Origin: Hydrogenophaga sp. SL48
Lineage (GTDB): Bacteria; Pseudomonadota; Gammaproteobacteria; Burkholderiales; Burkholderiaceae_C
Assembly (NCBI RefSeq): GCF_021729865.1
Contig: NZ_CP063400.1
Span: forward strand, 3,100,001 to 3,164,000
Direction of reading: 5' to 3'
Length of the DNA: 64,000 bases
Within the stretch, counting starts at the first letter, position 1, and each line of letters starts with the position of its first letter. The position numbers were made by a program, and so were the translations under genes. This document shows positions 47,122 through 55,665 of the stretch, piece by piece. The notes under the pieces are model-generated. The model searched no databases. It was not told the DNA's origin and saw only the letters and a program-made list of their open reading frames with translations.

Positions 47122-48258
47122 TCAGAACAGGTCCATGCCCAGCGTGGCCTTGCCGATGAAATCGTAGAGCACATCGGACGTGGGTGCCATCACGGAGGCG
47201 GCGCGCGCGTCGCGGAACAGGCGCTCGATGCCCACCTCCTTGCGGAAGGCGGCACCGCCGCAGACGCGCATCGCCAGGTCGGTGACCTGCAGGGCGGACT
47301 CGGCGGCGTGGGCCTTGACCTGCAGCACGCGCAGCATGGCGTCGGCGCGGCCACCAGCGATGGCGGCGATGGTGTCGTCCAGCAGCACGGCGGCGCTGTC
47401 GGCCTGGATCTTGGCGCGGGCGATGTAGGCGCGCGCGGTGGGCAGGTCGGCGATGCTGGTGCCCAGGTGGGCGAAGCGGGTGGCGTTGACGTGGGCGGCG
47501 GCGCGGGTGATCGCGCCGTCCATCATGCCCACCGAGCCCGACGCGTTGAGCACCGAGAACCAGGGCAGCACCGTGCCCATCATCACGTCGAAGCCGCCAC
47601 CGTCGGCACCCAGCATCGCGGTCTGCGGCAGGCGCACGCCCTCGGCGCGCACCGGCGACGAGGCGTTGCCGCGCAGGCCCAGGCCGTCAAACGGCGCCAC
47701 GGTGGACAGGCCCGCGGTCTCACGCGGCATCAGCCAGATGCTGCTCGCACCCGTGGCGGCCATTGGCTGGCTGGACCACACGTAGGAATCGGCGTGGCCG
47801 GCGGCGGTGACCCAGCTCTTGCTCGCGTCGAGCACGGCGTCGCTGCCGTCGGCGCGGGCGGTGCTGACCGGCGCCCAGAAGTGGCTGCGCGAACCGGCTT
47901 CGGAGAAGGCCAGCGTGCTCAGGTGCTGGCCGGCGGCGATGGCCTTGCGCGTGGCCTCGTCGCCGAACTTCTCGATCACGGCCACGGCGCTGTAGTGCAT
48001 GGCCAGGATCATGGCCGTGGACGGGCAGGACTGCGCGATGCGGCGCACGGCCTGGCTGGCGTGGCCCAGGTCACCCCCGGCGCCCCCGACGCTGGCCTCG
48101 CTGATCAGGCCCAGCAGGCCGGCGCTGCGCAGGGCGGCCAGGCTGCTGGCGGGGAATTGCCCGAGCTTGTCGGTCTCGATGGCCGCGGCGTCGATGACCG
48201 AGGTGACCACCTCGTCGAGTTGGTTCAGCAGGGCTTGGGCAGGGGCGGTGTTCGTCAT
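47122..48258 (-). CDS. Acyl-CoA dehydrogenase-like flavoprotein (SfnB/DszC-like)
   Basis: Protein of 378 residues: N-terminal helices with LIDAAAIETDKLGQFPASSL, middle segment LAFSEAGSRSHFWAPV and SWVTAAGHADSYVW, and the C-terminal CGGAAFRKEVGIERLFRDARA. It lacks the usual acyl-CoA dehydrogenase Glu motif and resembles the DszC/SfnB branch of flavin-dependent monooxygenases, which oxidise organosulfur compounds with FMNH2 and O2. First gene of a three-gene set behind senB. Family assignment firm, activity not. Confidence 0.82.
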   Translation of the reverse strand: MTNTAPAQALLNQLDEVVTSVIDAAAIETDKLGQFPASSLAALRSAGLLGLISEASVGGAGGDLGHASQAVRRIAQSCPSTAMILAMHYSAVAVIEKFGDEATRKAIAAGQHLSTLAFSEAGSRSHFWAPVSTARADGSDAVLDASKSWVTAAGHADSYVWSSQPMAATGASSIWLMPRETAGLSTVAPFDGLGLRGNASSPVRAEGVRLPQTAMLGADGGGFDVMMGTVLPWFSVLNASGSVGMMDGAITRAAAHVNATRFAHLGTSIADLPTARAYIARAKIQADSAAVLLDDTIAAIAGGRADAMLRVLQVKAHAAESALQVTDLAMRVCGGAAFRKEVGIERLFRDARAASVMAPTSDVLYDFIGKATLGMDLF

Positions 48259-48352
48259 GGTGCAGATCCAGATGAAAAGTGGATGGAATGGTTGCGGAAA
48301 CGGGTCTCGGGTGCGCCTGCGGGCAAGCGGCAGGGGACATCACGCACGCGAT

Positions 48353-48368
48353 CCGGCCCGAAGGCCGG
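48353..48368 (-). promoter_or_regulatory. UUCG hairpin in the leader of the ACAD-like gene
   Basis: CCGGCC-TTCG-GGCCGG on the minus strand, a very stable tetraloop hairpin about 95 bp before the start codon, inside a 214-bp noncoding stretch between senB and this gene. It has no T-run, and could be an attenuator, an RNA-stability element or part of a larger leader. Confidence 0.35.
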
Positions 48369-48472
48369 CAGCGGCGCTGCACTCTCAAGAGGTGGAGAGG
48401 GTAATGCATCCCCACCGGCCCGGCAGGCAACGGCCAGGCGGCGGGGGCCTGCCGGGGCCCTGCCCGCGGCGC

Positions 48473-49450
48473 TCAGGCCAGCTCGGCCAGCAGGTTGAGC
48501 AGCGCGGCCCGCTCGGCGGCCGGTTCAAACAGCGCGGACCGCGACGCGCACTGCGCCTGCAGGGTCGAGAGAAGCCCAGTGCCAAGCGCCAGGCCGTCGC
48601 GCGCCCGGCGCAGCAGCGCGGCCAGGGCGGCGGCGTCGCCGGGCGGAAAGTAGCCGCCGTAGCCGGCGCCGAGCATGCCCACGTTGCCGTCCATGCGCGA
48701 GGCCAGCACCGGCGTGCCGCAGAGCGCGGCCTCCATGATGACGTGGGCGCCGCCTTCCAGGCGGCTGGGGTGCACCAGCACATGGGCGCGCTGGATGCGC
48801 GAGCGCGTGGCCGCGTGCGGCAGGCCGCCGAGCCAGCGGTAGTGCGGGCGGTCGCGCTGGGTGGCGCGGGCGGCGGCGCCCAGGGCAGGGTCGAGCTCCG
48901 CGCCGATGTGGTCGATGAAGATGCCTTCGTCGGGGCCGATCAGGCGCGCGGCTTCAAACACCGTCTGCGGCCACTTCTCGTCGCGCAGGTGGCCCACGAC
49001 CACGGCGCGCAGGTGGGCCGTGGTCTTGACCAGCGTCTGGCGCCGCGTGCTGGACTGGAACACCACGCGGCACTTGCCACGCAGCGCCTCGGGCAGCGCC
49101 ATGGGCCCCTGTTCCTGCAGCACGATGAGCCGGTGCGCCAGCGCCAGCGAGCGCTGCGCGCTGGCATCGCCCTGGATATCGCGGTAGAGGTCGGTGCCGG
49201 TGAGCGCGAGCACCAGCGGCCTGCCCGGGTGGGCCTGCGCCCAGGCCGCCACGCTGGCGGCCGAGCGCCGCGCGTGCAGCGCGAGCAGGATGTGTGTGTC
49301 GTCATCGGCCGCCCCGTCGGGCCACTGTTTCGCGAGCCGCACCACATAATGGCCCGACAGCAGGTGCGCCCAGCGGCGCGCGGTCTGCCAGTTGCCGTTG
49401 TTGGCATCGGCCAGGGCCGGGGTGACGATGCACAAGGAGGGCTTTTTCAT
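48473..49450 (-). CDS. senB: Selenosugar synthase SenB (family 4-type glycosyltransferase)
   Basis: Protein of 325 residues. N-terminus MKKPSLCIVTPALADANNG and TARRWAHLL, the glycosyltransferase C-terminal HVLVHPSRLEGGAHVIMEA and the VLALTGTDLYRDI block are the hallmarks of the SenB family. Known SenB uses selenophosphate from SelD and a UDP-sugar to form a C-Se selenosugar, the first step of selenoneine biosynthesis. senA is divergent on the other strand with overlapping start codons; selD is on the same strand 4 kb on. Start supported by conserved N-terminus, though no ribosome site is seen. Confidence 0.95.
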   Translation of the reverse strand: MKKPSLCIVTPALADANNGNWQTARRWAHLLSGHYVVRLAKQWPDGAADDDTHILLALHARRSAASVAAWAQAHPGRPLVLALTGTDLYRDIQGDASAQRSLALAHRLIVLQEQGPMALPEALRGKCRVVFQSSTRRQTLVKTTAHLRAVVVGHLRDEKWPQTVFEAARLIGPDEGIFIDHIGAELDPALGAAARATQRDRPHYRWLGGLPHAATRSRIQRAHVLVHPSRLEGGAHVIMEAALCGTPVLASRMDGNVGMLGAGYGGYFPPGDAAALAALLRRARDGLALGTGLLSTLQAQCASRSALFEPAAERAALLNLLAELA

Positions 49451-49451
49451 G
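49434..49451 (+). promoter_or_regulatory. Ribosome site of senA inside senB, with overlapping start codons
   Basis: AAGGAGG at 49434-49440 lies 8 bases before the senA ATG (49449). The minus-strand senB ATG occupies 49450-49448, so both starts share the palindrome CATG (49448-49451). There is no intergenic DNA; each gene's promoter and leader must lie in the other's coding sequence. Confidence 0.8.
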
Positions 49452-50684
49452 GGTGTGAAGCTGACGCCAGCGATTGTGTCCGATGCCGTGTCCGCGCGCA
49501 GCGGCGGCAAAGCCTTTCTCGCGGAGGCGCTGCGCGACGCGCGCACGCGCAGCCTGTCGCAGTTCGCCGCCTGCGAAGCCGCGCTCGGCCCCGGCCTGCG
49601 CGTGCCCTGCGCAAGCGAGCTGAACCTGCCGCTCTGGGAGCTGGGCCACGTGGGCTGGTTCGCCGACTGGTGGCTGGCGCGAAACCCGCAGCGCCACCTG
49701 GGCGTGAACGCCCGCCCCGACGCCGCACGCAGCCCCGCGCGCCAGGCCACTCGCGGCGTGGACGCCGACGCGCTGTACAACTCCAGCGAGGTGCCGCACG
49801 ACGCGCGCTGGCGGCTGGACCTGCCCGATGCACAGGCCGTGCGCGACGACCTCGCGGCCAGCCTTCGCGACACGCTGGCCCTGCTCGCCGACGCGCCCGA
49901 CGACGACACCGGCCTGTACTTCTTCCGCCTCGCGCTGTTCCACGAAGACATGCACGCCGAGGCCGCGGTCTACATGGCGCAGACGCTGGGTTTCGATCCA
50001 CAGAACCCCCACCCGGTCGCGCCGGCCACGCCGCAGCGGCCGCCGTCGCTGGAGATCTGCGCCACGGACTGGACGCTGGGCCACAGCGGCCCCGGCTTTG
50101 CGTTCGACAACGAACTCGGCGCGCACGGCGTGCAGGTCGGCGCCTTCGAGATCGACGCCCAGCCCGTCACCTGGGCGCAGTACCTGCCGTTCGTTGAAAA
50201 CGGCTCGTACGCCCAACGCCGTTTCTGGGGTGCGCCGGGTTGGATCTGGCGGCTCTCCCAGGAGCGGCAGGCGCCGCGCCACTTGCGGCAAGGCCCCCAG
50301 GGCTGGGAGCAGCAGGTGTTTGGCGGCTGGCGGCCGCTGGACCTGGCCGCGCCGGCCAGCCACCTCACCGCCTTTGAAGCACAGGCCTGGTGCGCCTGGG
50401 CCGGGCGGCGCCTGCCGACCGAGGCCGAGTGGGAGGTCGCGGCACAAGACCCGGGGTTCGGCTGGGGCCGCGTCTGGGAATGGACCGCCAGCGCCTTCGC
50501 GCCCTTCCCAGGCTTCGTGGCCCACCCCTACCTGGACTACTCCGCGCCCTGGTTCGACGGCCGCCCGGTGCTCAAGGGTGCGAGCCACGCCACCTCGGCG
50601 CGCATGCGCCACCCGAAGTACCGCAACTACTTCAGCCCCGAGCGCAACGACATTTTTTCGGGGTTCCGGAGCGTGTCCGCCTGA
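49449..50684 (+). CDS. senA: Selenoneine synthase SenA (EgtB-type iron enzyme)
   Basis: Protein of 411 residues: N-terminal DinB-like helical domain and C-terminal FGE-sulfatase fold. Iron ligands fit the EgtB pattern: His67 (LWELGHVGWFADWW), His165 and His169 (LFHEDMH). Second motif LPTEAEWEVAAQD and VWEWTASAFAPFPGF. SenA couples hercynine to the selenosugar from SenB, and after C-Se cleavage gives selenoneine (established from published sen clusters). It differs from EgtB at 55666 and is the copy paired with senB. Start ATG at 49449 with AAGGAGG; egtD converges 13 bp beyond. Confidence 0.94.
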   Translation: MGVKLTPAIVSDAVSARSGGKAFLAEALRDARTRSLSQFAACEAALGPGLRVPCASELNLPLWELGHVGWFADWWLARNPQRHLGVNARPDAARSPARQATRGVDADALYNSSEVPHDARWRLDLPDAQAVRDDLAASLRDTLALLADAPDDDTGLYFFRLALFHEDMHAEAAVYMAQTLGFDPQNPHPVAPATPQRPPSLEICATDWTLGHSGPGFAFDNELGAHGVQVGAFEIDAQPVTWAQYLPFVENGSYAQRRFWGAPGWIWRLSQERQAPRHLRQGPQGWEQQVFGGWRPLDLAAPASHLTAFEAQAWCAWAGRRLPTEAEWEVAAQDPGFGWGRVWEWTASAFAPFPGFVAHPYLDYSAPWFDGRPVLKGASHATSARMRHPKYRNYFSPERNDIFSGFRSVSA

Positions 50685-50697
50685 AGAGGCTGTGCCA

Positions 50698-51699
50698 TCA
50701 GGCGGGCGCCCAGAACACACTGAACCAGCCGCGTTCATCGGTCCAGTGGGTGGCAGGGCCGAAGCCCGCTTCGCGCAGCAGCGCATCGAAGCTGCCGGGC
50801 CGCCACTTGTAGGAATTTTCGGTGTGCAGCCGCTCGCCGTCGGCGAAGTGGCGCTCGCCACCGGGCCAGCGCACGGTCTGTGCGCCGTCGGAGCGCAGGT
50901 GCATCTCGATGCGCGAGTCGGTGTCGTTGAAGAAGGCCACGTGCTGCCAGCGCGCGGGGGCGAAGTCGGTGCCCAGCAGGGCGTTGGCGTGCAGCAGCAG
51001 GTTGCGGTTGAAGGCGGCGGTGACACCGAGCGGGTCGTCGTAGGCGGGTTCCAGGATGGCCTTGTCCTTCACGCGGTCCACCCCGATCAGGAGACCGCCG
51101 CCCGGCCCGCCCCCGGCGCACACCGCGTGCGCCTGGCTCAGCAGGGCAAGCGCTTCGGCGGGGTTGAAGTTGCCGATGCTGGAGCCGGGGTAGAACACGC
51201 AGCGCGGCGCGCGCTCGACGCCCTGCCCGGCCAGCCAGTCGGTGGCGGCGCCCGGCAAGGCCAGCCCGGCGGAGAAGTCCATGCCCAGCCCCAGCATGGG
51301 CAAGCCGGTGTGGCGCTGTTGCAGCGCGCCCATGGCCTCGCGCAGGTAATCCACCGAAATGTCCACCGCCACGTAGGCCGCCGGCCGCAGCACCGGGAAC
51401 AGGCGGGCGGCCTTGGCGCAGCTGCCGGCCCCGAGGTCGATCAGCACCGCGCCCGGAGGCACGTGCCGGGCCATGTCGGCGCCGTGCTGCGCGAAGATGC
51501 CGGCCTCGGTGCGGGTGGGGTAGTACTCGGTCAGCTCGGTGATGGCGTCGAACAGGCGCGAGCCCAGTGCGTCGTAAAAGAACTTGGGCGACACGTGCGC
51601 CGGCCGCGCCTGCAAACCCGTCGCCAGCTCGGCGCGCACGGCGGCGTGGTCGGTCTGGTGCAGCTGCACAAAGTGGGGGGCGGTGGGCAGTGGTGGCAT
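50698..51699 (-). CDS. egtD: L-histidine N-alpha-methyltransferase EgtD
   Basis: Protein of 333 residues. SAM domain with VLIDLGAGSCAKAARL and family segments SPKFFYDALGSRLFDAITELTEYYPTRTE, CVFYPGSSIGNF, and HTENSYKW. It trimethylates the alpha-amine of histidine to hercynine, the shared precursor of ergothioneine and selenoneine. Converges with senA, and is divergent from the PhnD-like gene with 171 bp between (possible shared promoter region). Translation start at 51699. Confidence 0.96.
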   Translation of the reverse strand: MPPLPTAPHFVQLHQTDHAAVRAELATGLQARPAHVSPKFFYDALGSRLFDAITELTEYYPTRTEAGIFAQHGADMARHVPPGAVLIDLGAGSCAKAARLFPVLRPAAYVAVDISVDYLREAMGALQQRHTGLPMLGLGMDFSAGLALPGAATDWLAGQGVERAPRCVFYPGSSIGNFNPAEALALLSQAHAVCAGGGPGGGLLIGVDRVKDKAILEPAYDDPLGVTAAFNRNLLLHANALLGTDFAPARWQHVAFFNDTDSRIEMHLRSDGAQTVRWPGGERHFADGERLHTENSYKWRPGSFDALLREAGFGPATHWTDERGWFSVFWAPA

Positions 51700-51870
51700 G
51701 GTGGGACCTGTGTGGACGACGCACCGCTTTATAAACCGGTGTCCCCTCGCGGACCACGCCGGCCCACCAAGGCCTTGCGGGCCAAGGCCTGCCCCAAGAC
51801 CCCTGGGCACCGGAACAGCGTGGCGACGCGGTCTAATACGCCTCCCGCATCCCTCTTCACCGGATACACC

Positions 51871-52746
51871 ATGACACACCCCACCCTCTCCCGCACCCGA
51901 CGCGCACTCTTGACCTGCGCCGTGCTCGCCGCGGGCACCGCCTTCACCGGCCTGGCCCAGGCACAAGCCGTGTTCCGCGTCACCGCGATCCCCGACGAAG
52001 CCCCCACCGAGCTGGCGCGCAAGGCCGCACCGCTCGTGAAATACCTCGAATCCAAGCTCGGCATGAAGGTCGAGTTCACCCCCGTGACCGACTACGCCGC
52101 TTCGGTCGAGGCCCTGGTCAACAAGAAGGTCGACATGGCCTGGTTCGGCGGCTTCACGTTTGTGCAGGCCAACGTGCGCTCGGGCGGCAAGATCGTTCCG
52201 CTGGTGCAGCGCGAGGAAGACGAAAAATTCAAATCCGTCTTCATCACCAGCGACCCAGCCATCCACAGCCTGGCCGACCTCAAGGGCAAGGACGTGTCCT
52301 TCGGTTCGCAGAGCTCCACCAGCGGTCACCTGATGCCGCGCAGCTTCCTGCTGCAGCAGGGCATCAACCCCGAGAAGGACTTCAAGCGCGTGGCCTTCAG
52401 CGGCGCGCACGACGCGACCATCGCCGCCGTCGCCTCGGGCAAGGTGCAGGGCGGCGCGCTCAACATCTCGGTGTGGGAAAAGTTCGTGGCCGACAAGAAG
52501 GTGGACCCCACCAAGGTGCGCGTGATCTACACCACCCCGCCCTACTTTGACTACAACTGGTCGGTGCACGCCGACATGCCGGCCGCCACGCGCCAGAAGC
52601 TGGCCGACGCGCTGACCTCGCTCAGCAAGGCCACGCCCGAAGGCAAGGAGATCCTGGAGCTGCAACGCGCCACGAAGTTCGTGCCCACCAAGGCCGAGAA
52701 CTACAAGGGCATCGAAGCCGCCGCGCGCAGCGCCGAGCTGCTGTGA
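51871..52746 (+). CDS. PhnD-like ABC transporter periplasmic binding protein
   Basis: Protein of 291 residues with signal peptide (MTHPTLSRTRRALLTCAVLAAG) and PhnD hallmarks: FRVTAIPDEAPTELARKAAPLVKYLE, DMAWFGGFTFVQA, FGSQSSTSGHLMPRSFL. The family binds phosphonates, phosphite, and other small oxyanions. First gene of a four-gene transport operon (binding protein, ATPase, two permeases) between egtD and egtB; the true ligand is not known. Confidence 0.9.
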   Translation: MTHPTLSRTRRALLTCAVLAAGTAFTGLAQAQAVFRVTAIPDEAPTELARKAAPLVKYLESKLGMKVEFTPVTDYAASVEALVNKKVDMAWFGGFTFVQANVRSGGKIVPLVQREEDEKFKSVFITSDPAIHSLADLKGKDVSFGSQSSTSGHLMPRSFLLQQGINPEKDFKRVAFSGAHDATIAAVASGKVQGGALNISVWEKFVADKKVDPTKVRVIYTTPPYFDYNWSVHADMPAATRQKLADALTSLSKATPEGKEILELQRATKFVPTKAENYKGIEAAARSAELL

Positions 52747-52761
52747 ACCAGAGCACCGCGC

Positions 52762-53592
<831 letters not shown>

Positions 53593-53600
53593 CCATGAAG

Positions 53601-53679
53601 CACCCCCTGCGCCGCTTCGCGTCACCCCCCTCCAGGGGGGCGCAACCAGCAGCCCGGCAAAGCCGGTTCTGCGGTTGCT
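53601..53679 (+). repeat. Dispersed structured repeat, copy D
   Basis: About 79 bp between the ATPase and permease 1 genes, reading with them. Contains CCCCCCTCCAGGGGGG and CCGGCAAAGCCGG closed by GCAACC/GGTTGC; the closing pair differs from copies A and B by compensatory changes. Confidence 0.8.
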
Positions 53680-53701
53680 CCCGGCCTCGGGCACATCAGT
53701 C

Positions 53702-54538
53702 GTGACCGAGCTGCACTTGCGCCTTTCCCCTGACCGCGACCCGGCCTGGCTCTCGCGCCTGTTCTGGAGCGGCGCCTGCCTGGTCATGCTGTGGCCGCTG
53801 CTGGTGGCCACCGAGTTCAGGCCCTGGGTGATGCTGGCGCCCGAGAGCCTGAAGGTCAGCGGGCATTTCATCGCCAGCTTCTGGCCGCTGGCGCACAGCG
53901 GTGAGTTCCTGTGGATGGTGGCGCAGGAAACCTGGCGCACCGTGGCCATGGCCACGGCCGGCATCACGCTGGCGCTGGTGCTGGCGGTGCCGTTCACGCT
54001 GCTGTCCACCCGCGTGCTGTCGATCTCGGCGCTCTCGGGCCGCATGGCGCGTGGGCCGTTCTGGCTGCGGCAGGCGGTGCGCTGGCTGCTCATCGTGCTG
54101 CGCAGCATCCCCGAGCTGGTCTGGGCGCTGGTGTTCGTGCGCGTGGTCGGCCTCGGGCCCACGGCCGGGGTGCTGGCCATTGCGCTCACCTACGGCGGCA
54201 TGCTCGGCAAGGTGTACAGCGAGATTCTGGAGAGCGGCGAAACCCACGCCACCGAGGTGCTGCTGCGCAACGGCGCCGGCCGCCTGCAGGCCTTCTTCTA
54301 CGGCCTGCTGCCCGCCAGCGCGGCCGAGCTGACCAGCTACACCGTGTACCGCTGGGAGTGCGCGATCCGCTCCTCGGTGGTGCTGGGCTTCGTGGGCGCG
54401 GGCGGCCTGGGCCAGCAGATGGACAACTCGATGAAGATGTTCAGCGGCGGCGAGGTGGCGACCATGCTGCTGGTGTTCATGGCGCTGGTGGCGCTGGCGG
54501 ACAGGTTGAGTGCCTGGCTCAGGAAGGCACTGGGATGA
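53702..54538 (+). CDS. PhnE-like ABC transporter permease 1
   Basis: Inner-membrane permease of 278 residues. Six hydrophobic segments; permease-loop block SIPELVWALVFVRVVGLGPTAGVL and EVLLRNGAGRLQAFFYGLLP, family GAGGLGQQM. GTG at 53702 was chosen because the TTG at 53675 lies within the repeat. Both flanks carry direct copies of the dispersed repeat, unlike permease 2. Confidence 0.88.
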   Translation: MTELHLRLSPDRDPAWLSRLFWSGACLVMLWPLLVATEFRPWVMLAPESLKVSGHFIASFWPLAHSGEFLWMVAQETWRTVAMATAGITLALVLAVPFTLLSTRVLSISALSGRMARGPFWLRQAVRWLLIVLRSIPELVWALVFVRVVGLGPTAGVLAIALTYGGMLGKVYSEILESGETHATEVLLRNGAGRLQAFFYGLLPASAAELTSYTVYRWECAIRSSVVLGFVGAGGLGQQMDNSMKMFSGGEVATMLLVFMALVALADRLSAWLRKALG

Positions 54539-54620
54539 CCCCCCTGCGCCGCTTCGCGTCTTCCCCCCTCACGAGGGGGGACCCCACCAGCGGCCTGGCA
54601 AAGCCAGTTCCGCGGTGGGT
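54539..54620 (+). repeat. Dispersed structured repeat, copy E
   Basis: About 82 bp starting directly at the permease 1 stop codon TGA. CCCCCCTCACGAGGGGGG hairpin; inner stem CTGG/CCAG around AAAG (a compensatory change from CCGG/CCGG) closed by CCCACC/GGTGGG. Confidence 0.8.
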
Positions 54621-54671
54621 GCTGGTCGCCTCATTTGCTGTCCGTGACGCAGGTCGCGCCGGAGGTTCAAC

Positions 54672-55505
54672 ATGATGTCGGCCCAACCCCGCGCCGCGAA
54701 CGAGACCTACAAGCTGCCGCCGCCGCTGTTCGACGCGCGCTGCAAGGCCTGCTGGTTCATGGCCGGCCTGCTGGTGCTGGTGGTCGCCAGCTTCTGGTCG
54801 CTGGACCTGCAGTGGGCGCAGTTCTTCTCGCTCGACGCGGCGCGGAGCATGGGCCGCTTCCTCGGTGAGTTCTTCCCGCCCGACACCTCGCCCGCCTTCC
54901 TCCGCAAGGTGGCACTGGGCGCCTGGGAAACCCTGGCCATGTCGGCCCTGGGCACCCTGCTCGCAGCCGTGGCCGGGCTGGCGCTGGCCTTGCCCGCCAG
55001 CCGCCTGTTTGAGGGCCACCGGGCCTGGGGCCGCGCGCCCACGCGCCTGCTGCTCAACGCGCTGCGCAGCATCCCCGAGCTGGTGTGGGCCGCGCTGCTG
55101 CTGATCTCGGCCGGCCTCGGGCCACTGGCCGGCACGCTGGCGCTGGCGCTGCACACCACCGGCGTGCTCGGCCGCCTGTTTGCCGAGGCCATGGAAAACG
55201 CACCGCCCGGCCCCGGCGCGGCGCTGCGCACGCAAGGCGTGGGCAACGTCCGGGTGGTGCTGTTCGCCACGCTGCCGCAGGTGCTGCCGCAACTCATGAG
55301 CTACACGCTCTACCGCTGGGAAAACAACATCCGCGCCGCCGCCGTGCTGGGCGTGGTGGGCGCGGGCGGCCTGGGCCAGTTGCTGGCCTTCCACATGGGC
55401 CTGTTCCACATGGGCAAGACCGCCACCATCCTTGGCGCCATGCTGCTGCTGGTGGCGCTGGTGGACGCGGCCAGCCTCGGCGCAAGGCGCTGGATGACAC
55501 GCTGA
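54672..55505 (+). CDS. PhnE-like ABC transporter permease 2
   Basis: Inner-membrane permease of 277 residues, with LNALRSIPELVWAALLLISAGLGPLAG, HTTGVLGRLFAEAMENAPPGPGAAL and GVVGAGGLGQLLAF. GGAGG at 54661-54665 precedes the ATG at 54672 by 6 bases. Two permeases with one ATPase and one binding protein are typical of phosphonate-type transporters with split PhnE. Confidence 0.9.
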   Translation: MMSAQPRAANETYKLPPPLFDARCKACWFMAGLLVLVVASFWSLDLQWAQFFSLDAARSMGRFLGEFFPPDTSPAFLRKVALGAWETLAMSALGTLLAAVAGLALALPASRLFEGHRAWGRAPTRLLLNALRSIPELVWAALLLISAGLGPLAGTLALALHTTGVLGRLFAEAMENAPPGPGAALRTQGVGNVRVVLFATLPQVLPQLMSYTLYRWENNIRAAAVLGVVGAGGLGQLLAFHMGLFHMGKTATILGAMLLLVALVDAASLGARRWMTR

Positions 55506-55665
55506 AGCGGCCCCCTCGCGCCGCGGCGCATCGGCCCCGTTGCCGTTGGGGTGATGGGCCTGCGTTGGTGTCGCGGCCCCAGGTGGCGTATGGTGCGCGG
55601 CTGTGGTGATCACGTCCGTGGGGCACGGACGGCATCGCCAGCGGCAACCACCGGGGAGACTCACC

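Noticed and set aside
48259..48472. A known riboswitch (SAM, SAH, TPP or glycine) in the ACAD-like leader
   Set aside because: I could not match the consensus core of any of these classes; only a hairpin is reported.
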